Source: Nipponacmea schrenckii (taxonomy: Eukaryota; Mollusca; Gastropoda; Lottiidae). From it: a stretch of DNA of 64,000 bases. Numbering within the stretch: the first letter of the stretch is position 1; the number at the start of each line of letters is the position of its first letter. Below are positions 1-11,390 of the stretch, in pieces. A model generated the notes under the pieces. It did no database searches, was not told where the DNA came from, and saw only the letters and a program-made list of their open reading frames with translations. A program made the position numbers and the translations under genes. Location: contig JAUJPP010000011.1 in the NCBI GenBank assembly GCA_030562195.1, forward strand, positions 10,044,001-10,108,000. Reading direction: 5' to 3'.

Positions 1-582
1 GGAGAATTATGTATGTTATGCAGCTTATATCTTTTGTGTTTTTTTATGTTATACTATGAGGCCTAAAATACAGACTGCCTTTTTGATGTAGTCATTTTTT
101 TTCCTTAAAATTATATTTTTTGAAAAACTTGATGTCCCGACTAAAAGGTGTGCATTTGTTCTTTATTATTATGTTGCTTTTTACAAAATTTATATATACA
201 CTATATTTTTATTTTTTATATATAGCTATTTATGGGTGTCAGTTTATCATACTTGTATTTTTTTGTTCTATTGTGTATCATGAAGTATGCTGCCCAAAAA
301 GGGAGAAAAATACAATAAATATCTTTATCTGTCTATAAGGTATGTGCTCCACCCCTTGCCTATTACATGTGTACCCCTCCTTCACTGCTTACCTATGATG
401 TATTCTCCTTATCTATTACATATTTACCCCCTAACCCATACCTTATCTAAAACGAATGTAACTTCCCAATCCCTTATCTATAGCGAGTGTACCATGCCCC
501 CCGCTTATCTATTATATTTATGTGCCTCTCTTATCTATGATGCGATTTTACAAGGTTCAAGACAGTAACTCAAAACAAGTGG
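1..582. other. AT-rich intergenic DNA with a decayed minisatellite
   Basis: No gene is visible. From about 330 to 550 the motif CTTATCTAT recurs irregularly, followed by short C-rich stretches. This is a degenerate version of the minisatellite seen more clearly at 16440-16650 and 17010-17400. Short open frames here are just readings of this repeat. Confidence 0.5.
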
Positions 583-2020
583 TTGCCTGGCAAGATACGC
601 CCACTTTAAAATATATTTTCTGTTTTTACACAGGCAAAAACTCTAAGATTATTTAGGTCTAATCCAAGTTCTCGTCAATATACATGTTCACACCAAATTT
701 CATTAAAATCAGATGAAAACTGTATTGTCTATCGCAATCACGTTTTGACTAAGTCAAGTGCAATAACTCAAAAACAGTATATCGAAATGTCAATTTCGAA
801 CTTGACCAAGATGACATCAACTTCAATGATCACACCAAATTTCATTCCAATCAGATGAAAACTGTTGTCTCTATCGTTTTCACAAGTCTATTTAAACGCA
901 ATTTGACTTAGTCAAGGCCAATAACTAAAAAAACGTTCACCCAAAAATCGTCACGATCAAACGTGTCCAAGATTTCACCAATATAAATGAGAACACCAAA
1001 TTTCATTCAAAGAAAATGGAAATTGTGATCTCTATCGCGTTCACAAGCCAATTTTGAGGCGTTTTGACTAAGTCAAGTGCAATAACTCAAAAACCATTCA
1101 TCGAAAAATCGCCATTTTCAAACTTGTCCAAGATCTCATCAATATAAATGATCACAGCAAGTTTCATTCAAATCTGATGAAAACTGTAGTCTTTATTGCG
1201 TTCAAAAGTTAATTTTGACTCAAAAACCATTCATCGAAAAATGGTAACACCAAATTTCATTCAAATCAAATGGAAATTGTGATCTCTATCGCGTTCACAA
1301 GCCAATTTTGAGGCGTTTTGACTAAGTCAAGTGCAATAACTCAAAAACCATTCATCGAAAAATCGCCATTTTCAAACTTGTCCAAGATCTCATCAATATA
1401 AATGATCACAGCAAGTTTCATTGAAATCTGATGACAACTGTAGTCTCTATCGCGTTCACAAGCCAATTTTGACGCGTTGTGGCTAAGTCAAGTGCAATAA
1501 CTCAAAAACCGTTCATCGAAAAAATCGCCAATTTCGATCTTGTCCGAGATCTCATCAATATTAATGATCACAGAAAGTTTCATTTAAATCCGATGAAAAC
1601 TGTAGTCTCTATTGCGTTCACAAGCCAATTTTGACGCGTTTTGGCTAAGTCAAGTGCAATAACTCAAAAACCGTTCATGGAAAAATCGCCAATTTCGAAC
1701 TTGTCCAAAATCTCATCAATATTAATGATCACAGCAAGTTTCATATAAATCCGATGAAAACTGTAGTCTCTATCGCGTTCACAAGCCAATTTTGACGCGT
1801 TTTTACTAAGTCAAGTGCAATAACTCAAAAACAGTTCATCGAAAAATTGCAAATTTCGAACTTGTCCGAGATCTCATCAATATAAATGATCACAGCAAGT
1901 TTCATTCAAATCCGACAAAAACTTGCGTTCACAAGCAATTGTGGACGGACGGACGGACGGACCGACGGACGGACAGGGGTGACGACATAATACGACCACG
2001 TTATAATGTTGGCGTATAAA
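583..2020 (+). mobile_element. pearl-like element 1 (full-length, forward)
   Basis: The left end carries a small palindrome (TTGCCTGGCAA, 584-594) followed by ATACGCCCAC. The body is about eight degenerate copies of a ~160-bp core, with landmarks CTAAGTCAAGTGCAATAACT, GTTCATCGAAAAATCG and GTTTCATTCAAAT. Next come a (GGAC)n microsatellite near 1942-1972 and a terminal hairpin (TACGACCAC ... TTGGCGTATAA) ending near 2020. ATACGCCCAC on the left and GTTGGCGTAT on the right form short inverted ends. The core/microsatellite/hairpin plan matches pearl- or Helentron-derived elements known from bivalves (established class; assignment inferred). No protein is encoded. Confidence 0.75.
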
Positions 2021-2190
2021 AAAGGTTAATCGAAAAACCATTAGATTCGAACTTGACCGCCGTCTTATAAATTCCAATGCTCACACTAAGTTCCATTAAA
2101 AATTGTCGCTATTGTACCGAAAACAAATCTTGATGGATGGACCGACGGACGGGCTACGACAATATATTTCTATATATCCATGTGAGAGTA
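2021..2190 (+). repeat. 3' remnant of a pearl-like element
   Basis: One partial core copy (GAACTTGACC landmark) is followed by a short GGACGG microsatellite at about 2135-2152 and a decayed terminal hairpin. It lies directly behind the end of element 1, so it is either a tandem end or a 5'-truncated copy. Confidence 0.6.
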
Positions 2191-2191
2191 T

Positions 2192-3299
2192 AGCTTGCCA
2201 GGCAAGGTAACATACGCCCACTGACAGCATTGAATTTGAAAAATGAATTGAGCAATAACTCAAAAAACATTCACTGAATGAATATTGAAGTTAAAGGCAA
2301 AAAGTCACAAGCTAAATGCATATATCGAAAACAACTGCGATATCAAAGTTTTAAGCGATATCCAAGAAGAAAATTATCGGATCATCACTGAATTTGATAG
2401 TGTGCATGTTCATAATATCAACACACAGCCAATCAAAATGATATGAATGGAGTTTTACGTCCTACTCTTCTGCACCTTATGGGTTAATGAAGACGGGCAA
2501 CGCCATGCAGTGTGCAATGAGGGAAATTTTGCCAGGACAGCGGCATTAGCCTACTCTTTTTGCGATTTCCAACTGTCGAGGGATCTTTAACGTGCACAGC
2601 CTGTAGCATATGGGGCCTCGGTTTATTGTCCCATCCGATCGACTAGACGCTTTTTCCATGTCAGTCCCTCCGACCTGCATCACTGAAAGGGGAAACCGGG
2701 CTAAAAAATCCGAAAGTTCATCTCGACCTTAACCGGGATTGAACCCTGGACCTTCAGGTTAGCAAGCAAGCGTCTAACCCACTGAGCCACCGCGGCTCCA
2801 CAGACAATCAAAAGAATCCATAGAGAATTATAGACTGTAGAGTGAGCAGGGTGCAGCCTATAGGTAATGGAGTGAAAAGGCTAATAAAAGAAGCACGATA
2901 ATTTGGTGAAAAATCATCACAAAAATCAATAGGGATCATCTTCATAATGACACTGACCCACAAAAGAATCCATAAAGAATTGTTGCATGTAGAGTGAGCA
3001 CGAGTTGTACCCTGTAGCTAATGAAGTGAAAAAGGCTCAGTCAGACACGATATTTCGGTGAAATATTAACCGATCATCACGAAAATCAATAGGAGTCATC
3101 TTCATAATGACACGGACCCACAAAATAAAAAGAATCCTTAAAGAAGTGTTGCCTGTAGAGTCAGCACGAGTTGCACCCTATAGGTAATGGAGTGAAAAGG
3201 CTAAGTCTGACACGATATTTCGGTGAAAAATTATCCGATCATCACGGAAATCAATAGGGATCATCTTCATAATGACACTGACCCAAAAATTAAAGATCA
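2192..3299 (+). mobile_element. pearl-like element 2, 5' end plus array
   Basis: It begins with the palindromic AGCTTGCCAGGCAAGG start followed by ATACGCCCACTG, then a different core array (landmarks AAAGAATCC, GTAGAGTGAGCACGA, ATTTCGGTGAAAAATTATC). It lacks the GGAC microsatellite and terminal hairpin and abuts the start of the next element at 3301. A SINE (2439-2799) interrupts it. A further scrap of this core type lies at about 7700-7765. Confidence 0.6.
2439..2799 (-). mobile_element. tRNA-derived SINE
   Basis: Read on the minus strand, it starts with a tRNA-like head. An A-box-like TGGCTCAGTGG (2779-2789) and a B-box-like GGTTCAATCCC (2735-2745) serve as an internal RNA polymerase III promoter. 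A ~250-bp body follows, then a tail containing GGCGTTGCCCGTC and GAGTAGGACGTAAAACTCC. It is flanked by a near-perfect 14-bp target-site duplication (ACAGCCAATCAAAA on one side, ACAGACAATCAAAA on the other). Relatives lie at 40519-40560 and 61540-61715. Confidence 0.8.
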
Positions 3300-4291
3300 A
3301 AAGCTTGCCAGGCAAGGTAACATACGCCCACTGGCAGCATTGAATTTGAAAAATAAATAGAGCAATGACTCAAAAACATTCACTAAATGGATATTGAAGT
3401 CAAGGGCAAAAACTCAAAAACACCAAGTTTCATCAAAATCCATTGAAAATTGTAGCTTCTATTGAACCACAAAAAAATTTTGACACAATCTTACTAAGTC
3501 AAGGGCAATAACTAAAAAACTGTTCATCGAAAAATCATCAAATTCGAACTTGACTGTGTCTTATCAATTCTAATGCTCACACCAAGTTTCATTTAAATCC
3601 ATTGAAAATTGTAGCTTCTATTTTGTCTACAACAAATATAGAGGCAGGGGCAATAACTCCAAAACTGTTTATCGCAAAATCGTCCAAATCGAACTTGACC
3701 GCCCTCTTATCAATTCCAATGCTCATACCAAGTTTCATTAAAATCCATAGATAATTGTAGCTTCTATAGTGTCTACAGAAAATGAATTTTTACGCAATTT
3801 TACTTAGTCAACGGCAATTACTCATAAACTATTCATCAAAAAATCGTCAAATTTGAATTTCTGATAAAAACTGTGGCCTATATCGTGGATATAATCCAAA
3901 TTTGACGCGTTTTTACTAAGTCAAGAGCAATAACTCAAAATCTGTTCATTCGATAATTTCCATTTTGGAACTTGACCGAGATATCATCAATATATACATG
4001 TATACCAAGTTTCATTAAGATCGGATAAAAACTGTAGCCTCTATCATGGATACAACCCTAATTTGACGCATGTTTACTAAGTCAAGGCAATAACTCAAAA
4101 TCTGTTCATGCAATGATTTCCATTTTTGAACTTGACAGGGATATCATCAATATATACATGTATACCAAGTTTCATTAAGATCAGATAAAAACTGTAGCCT
4201 CTATTGTGGAATAGTCAAGTGCAATAACTCAAAAACCGTTCATGCGATAATTTCCATTTTCGAACTTGGCCGAGATATCATCAATATATAC

Positions 4292-6959
4292 ATGTATAAA
4301 TCGCTAGCTGATTTAGGCATGTTTTCACATTTTGAGTTCATTGACAGAATGATACAGACAAATGACACTCGTTTTCGACTGATAGTTGTATACAGGCCCC
4401 CACCTTCTTCTCGAAACGGCCTCAAGATTTCTTCCTTCTTCGAGGAATGGTCACAATTTCTTAGTATCATTTCATCGTCTGCCGATGAATTAATCATAAC
4501 CGGTGATCTTAATTTTCACTTGGATGACAAAAACAGCAAGGATGCCAAAACCTTTCTTGATATTATCCATGAACATGGATTTAAACAACACGTTTCTAGC
4601 AAAACTCACGTTAAAGGACACACTCTAGATGTAGTGATAACTAAAGTCGAGGGAACAATCTTAGCAGATACTCCACGTGTTTTCGATCCATGTCTTTTTG
4701 ACAACAAAGGTCATTCTTCGGGAGATCATTTTGCCATACATTCATGTCTAACTTTACAAAAACCTGTTAAAGAAAGGAAAACTGTCACATACCGCAAAAT
4801 ACGGAATTTGAACAAATATGACTTCATGCAGGATATAGCTGCATCAGATTCCTTATCTTCCCCAGAGGGCGATGTCAACAAGTTGGTTGAGGTGTATGAT
4901 TCAACTATAAGTTCTCTACTTGATCACCACGCACCTTTGCAGACAAAAACAATTACTACCCGCCCAAATACGGAATGGTATTCTGAAGAAATTCGGACTG
5001 AAAAACAAGCATGTCGGAAGGCTGAAAGACAAATGTTGAAGTCGAAACTAACAGTTCACGAGCAAATATATCGGGAAAAGCGGAATGCGCTCGGTCGTAT
5101 TCTTCTACAAAGCAAACGTGAATATTATTCGTCAAAAATTGAGGCATGTGGTCAAGATCAGAAACAACTTTTTAAACTGACAAACAAACTGATGGGAAAC
5201 AAAAATGACATAGTATTACCGTCTCATGATGGGTTACATGAGCTCTCAAATCGTTTTGGAGATTTTTTTGTGAACAAAATTGAAACCATTCGAAATAAGT
5301 TAGAACATGCAAATCCGGCAAATACCGACAGCAATGACCCCATGCGTGCGGACATCGAATTCACAGGCACTCACCTGAGGGACTTTGCTCCAGCTACAAT
5401 TGATGAAGTCCGCAAAATCATAATGAAGGCTTCCCCGAAATCGTGTGAATTGGATCCCTTACCGACGTCACTGCTAAAACCATGTATTGAGACTCTCTTA
5501 CCAATTATCACAAAAATTATCAATTCATCTTTCAGCGAGTCGTGCGTGCCAAGTACTTTCAAGAATGCCATCGTTCGACCACTTATCAAAAAACGTGACT
5601 TAGACCGAGAGTTACTGAAAAACTATCGTCCTGTGTCGAATTTGTCATTTATTTCAAAAGTTCTAGAGAAAGCCGTATCAACACGTCTTCAACAGCACAT
5701 CGATGTGAATGAATTGCATGACAATGTTCAATCTGCATATCGAGCCCTTCATTCAACAGAAACTGCCTTGTTGCGTGTTCACCACGACATAGTGACCGCC
5801 CTTGATGATAACAACTGCGCCGTGTTAGTAATGCTCGACCTATCAGCAGCATTCGATGTAATCGACCATTCTATAATGCTCAAACGCTTCCAGTCCTCTT
5901 TTGGAATATCTGGTAATGTTTTAACATGGCTGGAATCCTATCTTTGCAATAGAACTCAGTCGATTTCCATAGAAGGCGTTCAATCGAATATCTTTAACTT
6001 GAAGTATGGTGTTCCACAGGGATCCGTTTTGGGGCCCCCCCATATACTGTATGTTTGCGAAACCTATTGGCGAGATATGTAAAAGACATAGAATGAGTTA
6101 CCACTGCTATGCGGATGACACTCAAGCATACCAAGTCATCAAACCAATCGACAACTGGAATGCTGTTGCCTCTCACTTCGAAGCCTGCCTGCAAGATATC
6201 AGTCTATGGATGCAATCAAATTTGTTAAAAATAAATCAAGATAAGACTGAACTTATAATTTTCGTTCCCAAAAACTGTCCGAAGGATTTTTCTGACAGTT
6301 CGCTTAAATTTGATGGTTGTGTTGTTCATGACGCTGCATTTGTTAAGAACCTTGGAATGTATTTCGACAAGACAATGTCTATGGAGAAACAAATATGTGA
6401 AACTTCCAGATCATGTTATTTTCATCTTCGTAATATAGGACGAATTCGACCGTTCATTACTATCGATGCGTGCAAGACACTCGTGGCATCTTTAGTCACT
6501 TCTCGTCTAGACTATGGAAACTCTCTTCTGTATGGAATCAATGAGTGTCATCTGAACAAGCTACAACGTGTGCAGAATATGGCAGCTCGTATAATCACTC
6601 GAACACGCAAATCTGAACACATAACACCTGTTTTAGTTTCTCTTCATTGGCTGCCAGTAAAATTCAGAACTGTATACAAAATACTTATCTATACATTCAA
6701 AGCCCTACATGGTCGTGCCCCGATATACATACAAGATCTGGTAAAACGCTATGAACCATCTCGAACTCTTAGATCACAGGCCAATACCTCATTACATCAA
6801 CCGAGAGTGAGAACGAAAACGTATGGCGAAAGACGGTTTGACATGGCATCAGCAAAAAACTGGAACAGTCTACCACCTGATATACAGAATGAACAATCTC
6901 TGCCTCGATTTAAGAAACTTTTAAAGACTCACCTGTTTAGAATGGCATATGTTTTATAA
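4292..6959 (+). pseudogene. LINE ORF2: endonuclease (partial) and reverse transcriptase, one frameshift
   Basis: ORF2 of the LINE, read in two frames (4292-6082 and 6006-6959). The apparent Met at 4292 belongs to the host repeat and is not a real start. The first frame shows the end of an exonuclease-endonuclease-phosphatase domain: GDLNFHLD (residues 71-78), GHTLDVVIT (109-117) and SGDHFAI (about 143-149). It then shows reverse transcriptase blocks: NYRPVSNLSF near 444, the motif A aspartate in LDLSAAFD (515-522), and VPQGSVLGP (574-582). A one-base excess in a run of seven C at 6041-6047 shifts the frame. The catalytic YADD follows in the second frame (its residues 35-38), then the L2-type tail with HITPVLVSLHWLPV and NWNSLPPDIQ. 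Apart from that one base the RT is open, so the insertion is young, or the extra C is a consensus error. Confidence 0.85.
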
Positions 6960-7243
6960 TTAATTTTGAACTCTATCTGATGGTTTTACTGATATTTTCT
7001 TTGTATTTTTTAATGTTTTATCTAATGAATTTATTTTACCAATTTCGCTCTACAGTTTTAGTCTATATTATATTATTTGTTCTCCTTTTTAGATTTTCTA
7101 AAATTTTATTATTCTCCATGTATTACTGTGTAATGATGTAAATTTTATCTTGATTTTATGTTTTCTTTGTAAAGCGCCTTGAGTAAATTTTATTTAGTTT
7201 GGCGCTATATAAAAGCTGTATATAATAATAATAATAATAATAA
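4299..7243 (+). mobile_element. L2/CR1-like non-LTR retrotransposon, 5'-truncated
   Basis: A LINE copy inserted into a pearl-like core repeat. The array reads ...CATGTATA up to 4298 and continues with ATACCAAG at about 7244, so both junctions are visible to within a few bases. It carries the C-terminal part of the endonuclease, the whole reverse transcriptase and the L2-type C-terminal tail (see the ORF entry). A ~280-bp 3' UTR follows, with a GCGCC/GGCGC stem-loop (7174-7205) and an (ATA)n tail. The stem-loop plus microsatellite tail is the standard 3' end of L2/CR1 elements. The 5' UTR, ORF1 and endonuclease N-terminus are missing. Confidence 0.85.
7172..7243 (+). promoter_or_regulatory. 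LINE 3'-end stem-loop and ATA tail
   Basis: AAGCGCC and GGCGCTA pair around a ~22-nt AT-rich loop, followed by ATAAAAGC and a run of ATA units. In L2/CR1 elements this 3' hairpin plus short tandem tail is recognised by the element's own reverse transcriptase (family knowledge; not tested here). Confidence 0.55.
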
Positions 7244-7765
7244 ATACCAAGTTTCATTAAGATCGGATAAAAACTGTAGCTTCTATCGTGAATACAACCC
7301 AAATTTGACACGTTTTTACTAAGTCAAGGGCAATAACTCAAAATCCATTCATTCGATAATTTTTAATTTTCGAACTTGACCGAGATATCATCAATATATA
7401 CATGTATACCAAGTTTCATTAAGATCGGATAAAAACTGTAGCCTCTATTGTGGATACAACCCAAATTTGACGCGTTTTTACTAAGTCAAGGGCAATAACT
7501 CAAAAACCGTTCATGCGAAAATTTTCATTTTCGAACTTGACCGAGATATCATCAATATATACATGTATACCAAGTTTCATTAAGATCGGATAAAAACTGT
7601 AGCCTCTATCGTGGATACAACAAATGTGGACGGACCGACGGACGGACGGACAGGGGCGACGGCAATATACGTCCACATTTCCATGTGGGCGTATAAAAAT
7701 CAAAAGAATCCTTGAAGAATTGTAGCCCGTAGAGTGAGCACGAAGTTGCAAATCTCCCTCCTATC

Positions 7766-8587
7766 TGAAATGTCTATACGCTTCAAGGTCAACATCTTCA
7801 ATCTGCATCACGGTGAAAACGGTGAACAAGTTAAAAATCACATAACTTCAATATAGTTTTAATTAACAGCAATGTTCAATAAAAACCAGACCAAATATAA
7901 CTAGTAATAAACAAATGTATGCACATCCTAGACTAGATTTTCGTTTGGAATGACAACTTAATTACGCGTACATTTCCTATACAGTTTACTGTTGCTATTT
8001 CCAGGGCGTCTTACGTACGTGCAATTATTACCAATCATGTTATACCATCAGTGATATAGGTATATAAAATTTTCAATAACGCCCAAAAATGATGAATGAC
8101 AACAAATCTACGAAATGAGACAAAGAAATCAAACGACGTTGTTTACGTCCCAGTATAAATTACTTATCCTCCGTATTGATTAAGACTTATTTAGTCATGA
8201 CAAGTGTGAACAATTTGATCTCTTGGGCCGGTTGATAAATTGTTCACTTTTTTTTTATTTACAAGATAAAAAAAAAGCGTGAACAATATATCAACCGATC
8301 CAAGGGATCATTCCAGGTATCATCTTGCATTATGTGTCAAAATTAATCACTAATATTACCCGTACCTTTGAATCACTTTACACTTTACCATCATAATTGT
8401 AACATAACCTCATAATGTAGAGTAAAAAAAAAAATATCAGTACAAATTTAAGACCCTTGAAATTTAAACAGAAAGTTACCAAATCAAAAACATAGCAGTC
8501 GGCCTACTTGGCATCGATGATCATAAACTTCAACTTAAACAAAACTAACAAAAGAGATGAACAACTCAGTAAATTGACATAGCCCGT
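7766..8587. other. intergenic; hairpin only
   Basis: AT-rich DNA. Apart from the hairpin at 8216-8310 no open frame, tRNA or recognisable repeat end was seen. Part of it may be the 3' UTR of the minus-strand exon that ends at 8588. Confidence 0.4.
8216..8310. repeat. long near-perfect hairpin
   Basis: Two arms of about 43 bp face each other across a ~7-nt loop (TTACAAG). The left arm begins TGATCTCTTGGGCCGG and the right arm ends CCGATCCAAGGGATCA. Only a handful of mismatches and one 1-2 nt offset are seen by eye. It may be a small foldback element or a transcript hairpin. No coding potential. Confidence 0.65.
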
Positions 8588-8979
8588 CTAATAATCATGG
8601 GAGGAATAGCTGCCATCATCTCTACGGTAGTGGAACTGTACGTTTTGAGCCTGATTCAAATCGATATCACCATGATTAACATATATACTGCGTCCACCGG
8701 GTCCAGGTTGGGGAACTTTGGACAGTGAGCTCTTGGGTAAGCTCATCTGTATAGCTACGTCGGTTTTACCCATGTTGGGTTCCCAGTTACCATCATAGTT
8801 ATTACGAGCTACTCGAACTGGGTGGTTGTTGGGCCCCATTCGAGTCAGGTACGTGCCTGGTCCGGCCATGGCATCCCTGGAAGTATCTGTAGATTGGTAG
8901 ATACGACCTGTTTGTTGAATGTCCCGTGCTGCATCTCGAGTCGTATGATGATAATAAGTACCATATCCATAACTGTTTC
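8588..8979 (-). CDS. terminal exon of an unrecognised gene (130-residue open tail)
   Basis: On the minus strand a clear acceptor (CTATTTCAG ending at 8980) is followed by an open frame to a TAG at 8588-8590. The exon starts in phase 1, its first two bases completing a split codon. The encoded tail starts NSYGYGTYYHHTTRD and ends DGSYSSHDY. It is hydrophilic and rich in Tyr, Asp, Gly and Pro, with QPGPGGRSIYVNHGD near the middle and no cysteine or membrane segment. It could be the cytoplasmic tail of a membrane protein, but I do not recognise it. Upstream exons were not resolved. A membrane-segment open frame at about 9460-9530 on the same strand is a candidate. The other frame across this exon is shorter and compositionally poor. 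Confidence 0.45.
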
Positions 8980-9385
8980 CTGAAATAGATTCAAAGCGAA
9001 TATAACGTCAGGACAACCCGTTTGATACAAATTTAATCGGATTAGATATAGCTTGTTCTCAAACCACTTGAATATACTGTAATGTATTTGATCCAATGAT
9101 CAGGTTAAATAGCCGCCTTGTGAAAAAGGGCAATATGGAACAACGGTTCTCCTAATGGCTGGGGGAATCGGTAAACACTTGCCTTTCAAACATTTACCTT
9201 TTCCCGCAGTTTTTCATCACTACTCAGTGGCAATAGGTCAAGAGAGCCATGTCACCGCGATCGTAAGAACAGAAACACATATTCCTTACCGCTGGCACCT
9301 TGTTGTTTGTTGTAAGACATTGTTAGTTAATACCTGTTTATAACTTATTTCTTCTTATCTGTAAAACATAAAATACACATTTTAA

Positions 9386-9577
9386 TTAACAAAGTATCAT
9401 TTCAGCAACAACTGGTTTCTTTCGGTGTGTAAAAAGCAGTATCAAGTATACACAACCTGCCATTAATAAATTAAACAAAATGGTGACGGAAATGCCTCCC
9501 AGCAAAAATGGATTGATCCCTTCAAAAATATTCGACAACCGATAAATTTTATTAATGTACAGTTTCCACTTGGCCAA
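9386..9577 (-). other. possible membrane-segment exon
   Basis: The minus-strand open frame contains one strong hydrophobic stretch (LLGGISVTILFNLLMAG, then VYLILLF) followed by a basic THRKK stop-transfer. A similar pattern (NGITIGVILNVVNFILV) can be read on the same strand at about 9985-10045 behind a possible acceptor. The two may be related exons of the gene ending at 8588. I could not find a splice donor that convincingly joins either one in phase, so this is only a pointer. Confidence 0.2.
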
Positions 9578-10949
9578 AAAGCTTTACTTCATTTAATTCT
9601 AAGTGGAAACGTGGTTATCATTCTATGGTAATACTATACGCCATTGCCTCTCAGGATAAATTATTGAAACCGCCAAACTATCAAGTCTGATCACGGGACT
9701 GGTTACTCAGTAGGTAAATGGACGTCCACCATGTTATATAACTGACCCATTTAAATTACATAACTTAACTGTATACACTGGGAGGCCACAGTCCAAGTTA
9801 CCCGTATCAGTAAATTTACAACACAGATTATCGGAGAGGTTAGATAATGACAGGCGACGGAGTAATATAACAGATAAAGTAATCACAGTGACATGGAACA
9901 GATTATATACAACAATTGCAGGAAATTTATGAGAAAATGCTGAAAATAGATTTCTTTTGAATAAAGGGTTATAGAAGAATAGCTGCAATCACCAGTATGA
10001 AATTTACAACGTTCAGTATTACTCCTATGGTGATACCGTTATGAACAATATTACCAAGTTTTGCTAAAAATCTAGCTGATTGTTAGAGAGACGATATAAG
10101 TTAAAAATTCAATGCGCTTTTAAGAAAATAACTAATTCTAAAATGTTTCATCCTATAAACAGGATTACAAACATTTATATTAAGTTCCATCAAAATCCCT
10201 CAAAAATGGTGTCTTCTATGGTACCACTGAATTTCCAAGAATACGTTACATTTTGTGGGTGAATTTCTAGAAATGAGACATCTTTATGGCCTGCTATTTT
10301 GCCTGCTGATTATGTAATATCTAGAAGTATATCCGTACCATGGTGTGTTAACCAAATGACCGGTTTTGAATCACACAATAAAAATAGAACACAATTTATC
10401 ATATATTTAAACATTAATATTGGCCAGTGGCTAGTTAACGTGTTGTTAGTCAAATTAGAACAGGGTCATTTATCACAAACCAGTCAACAGTACACGTTTG
10501 CTCAATATACAGATTCTAAATTATAGATGTATATCTATATAGAAATATTATAATTGGGCCTAAGAAGGATGTTGTTGCTCTGATCTTCATAGCATGGTCA
10601 ATAGAAATACAACTTCTCATTCCAGATTTCATAATAAAAATAAAAAGACAGTTCTTATGATAATCTCGTCGAAGATCACACAGCACCTGTTTAGTTTATA
10701 AGAGTCCAATAAGCATATATATATTTATATAAGCATGTCCATATTGAAATAATGAAGGTCAATGAAAATAGTGAGCGGTGAGGGGTATTAACCTACACAA
10801 TATTTTTTATCAAGCAGACTTAGCCTTTGGCCAGTCAAAAACCGGTTTGATCACTTATATGATTTAAAAACTGTTCTTTACTCTGACACATTCATTCAAA
10901 TATTCCTACTCAATAATCAGACCAATTTATACATCAAAATAATTAATTA
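9578..10949. other. no gene seen
   Basis: AT-rich DNA with several short open frames, none with recognisable composition, splice signals or homology by eye, apart from the weak membrane-like reading at 9985-10045. It may be intronic to the minus-strand gene ending at 8588. Confidence 0.35.
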
Positions 10950-11390
10950 GATTTTATGGGTCGTTTTGGGCCTTTGTTACATTTAAACAGTCCTCAGAAA
11001 TACTCAAGCTCTAAGAAAATCGCAAAATACCTTGAAATATACCTCAAACAAAAAAATTCACTTTTCATTTTTTTCCGTGCTGTACGCGGCTGGTCTCCAG
11101 TCAGTCTGAAAACTGTGTGTCCTGTTGACAAAATCTACAATTGAAAATGCGTTGTAGTCTATTTATATAGATGACCGCTATTGGAGGACGGGAAGGATAA
11201 CTCTTTGATTATCAAGACGAACCGTTTTCCAATATGGCGGGACGTTCGTAATTTCTTAAGACGTTACTATTTTTCAAACACGGATAATTATGGATACACA
11301 TGAATTTGAAGGCTAAAATTTCAAAGGTAAGCTTTCATGTGTTTGAGGTTGTCGGATGATTGTCCGAAACAAATCAAGCCTTAAAGGGAT
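10950..11390 (+). mobile_element. degenerate MITE copy (inverted relative to 39160-39639)
   Basis: The segment matches the reverse complement of 39160-39639 over almost its whole length (landmarks GTCGTTTTGGGCC, ACAGTCCTCAGAAATACTC, GTCCTGTTGACAAAATC, TTGTCCGAAACAAATCAAGC). The terminal TTAAAGGGGCACA repeats are eroded here; only TTAAAGGG survives at the right end. Confidence 0.7.

Larger units (their letters stand above)
3301..7698 (+). mobile_element. pearl-like element 3, split by a LINE
   Basis: The palindromic start AAGCTTGCCAGGCAAGG at 3301 leads into ~160-bp core copies. The later ones share ATACATGTATACCAAG and GGATAAAAACTGTAGCC. The array is interrupted at 4299-7243 by an L2/CR1-like LINE and resumes exactly where it stopped. 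It ends with a (GGAC)n tract near 7629-7655 and a perfect-looking hairpin (TATACGTCCACA ... TGTGGGCGTATA) ending at about 7698. Confidence 0.75.

Noticed and set aside
1877..2077. Short proteins containing CPSVRPSV-like stretches (also near 7500, 13404, 37250 and 58650)
   Set aside because: These are translations of the GGAC microsatellite at pearl-like element ends, not genes.
2735..2799. Functional tRNA gene
   Set aside because: A and B boxes are present but the acceptor stem is not paired, and the sequence continues into a SINE body with a target duplication.
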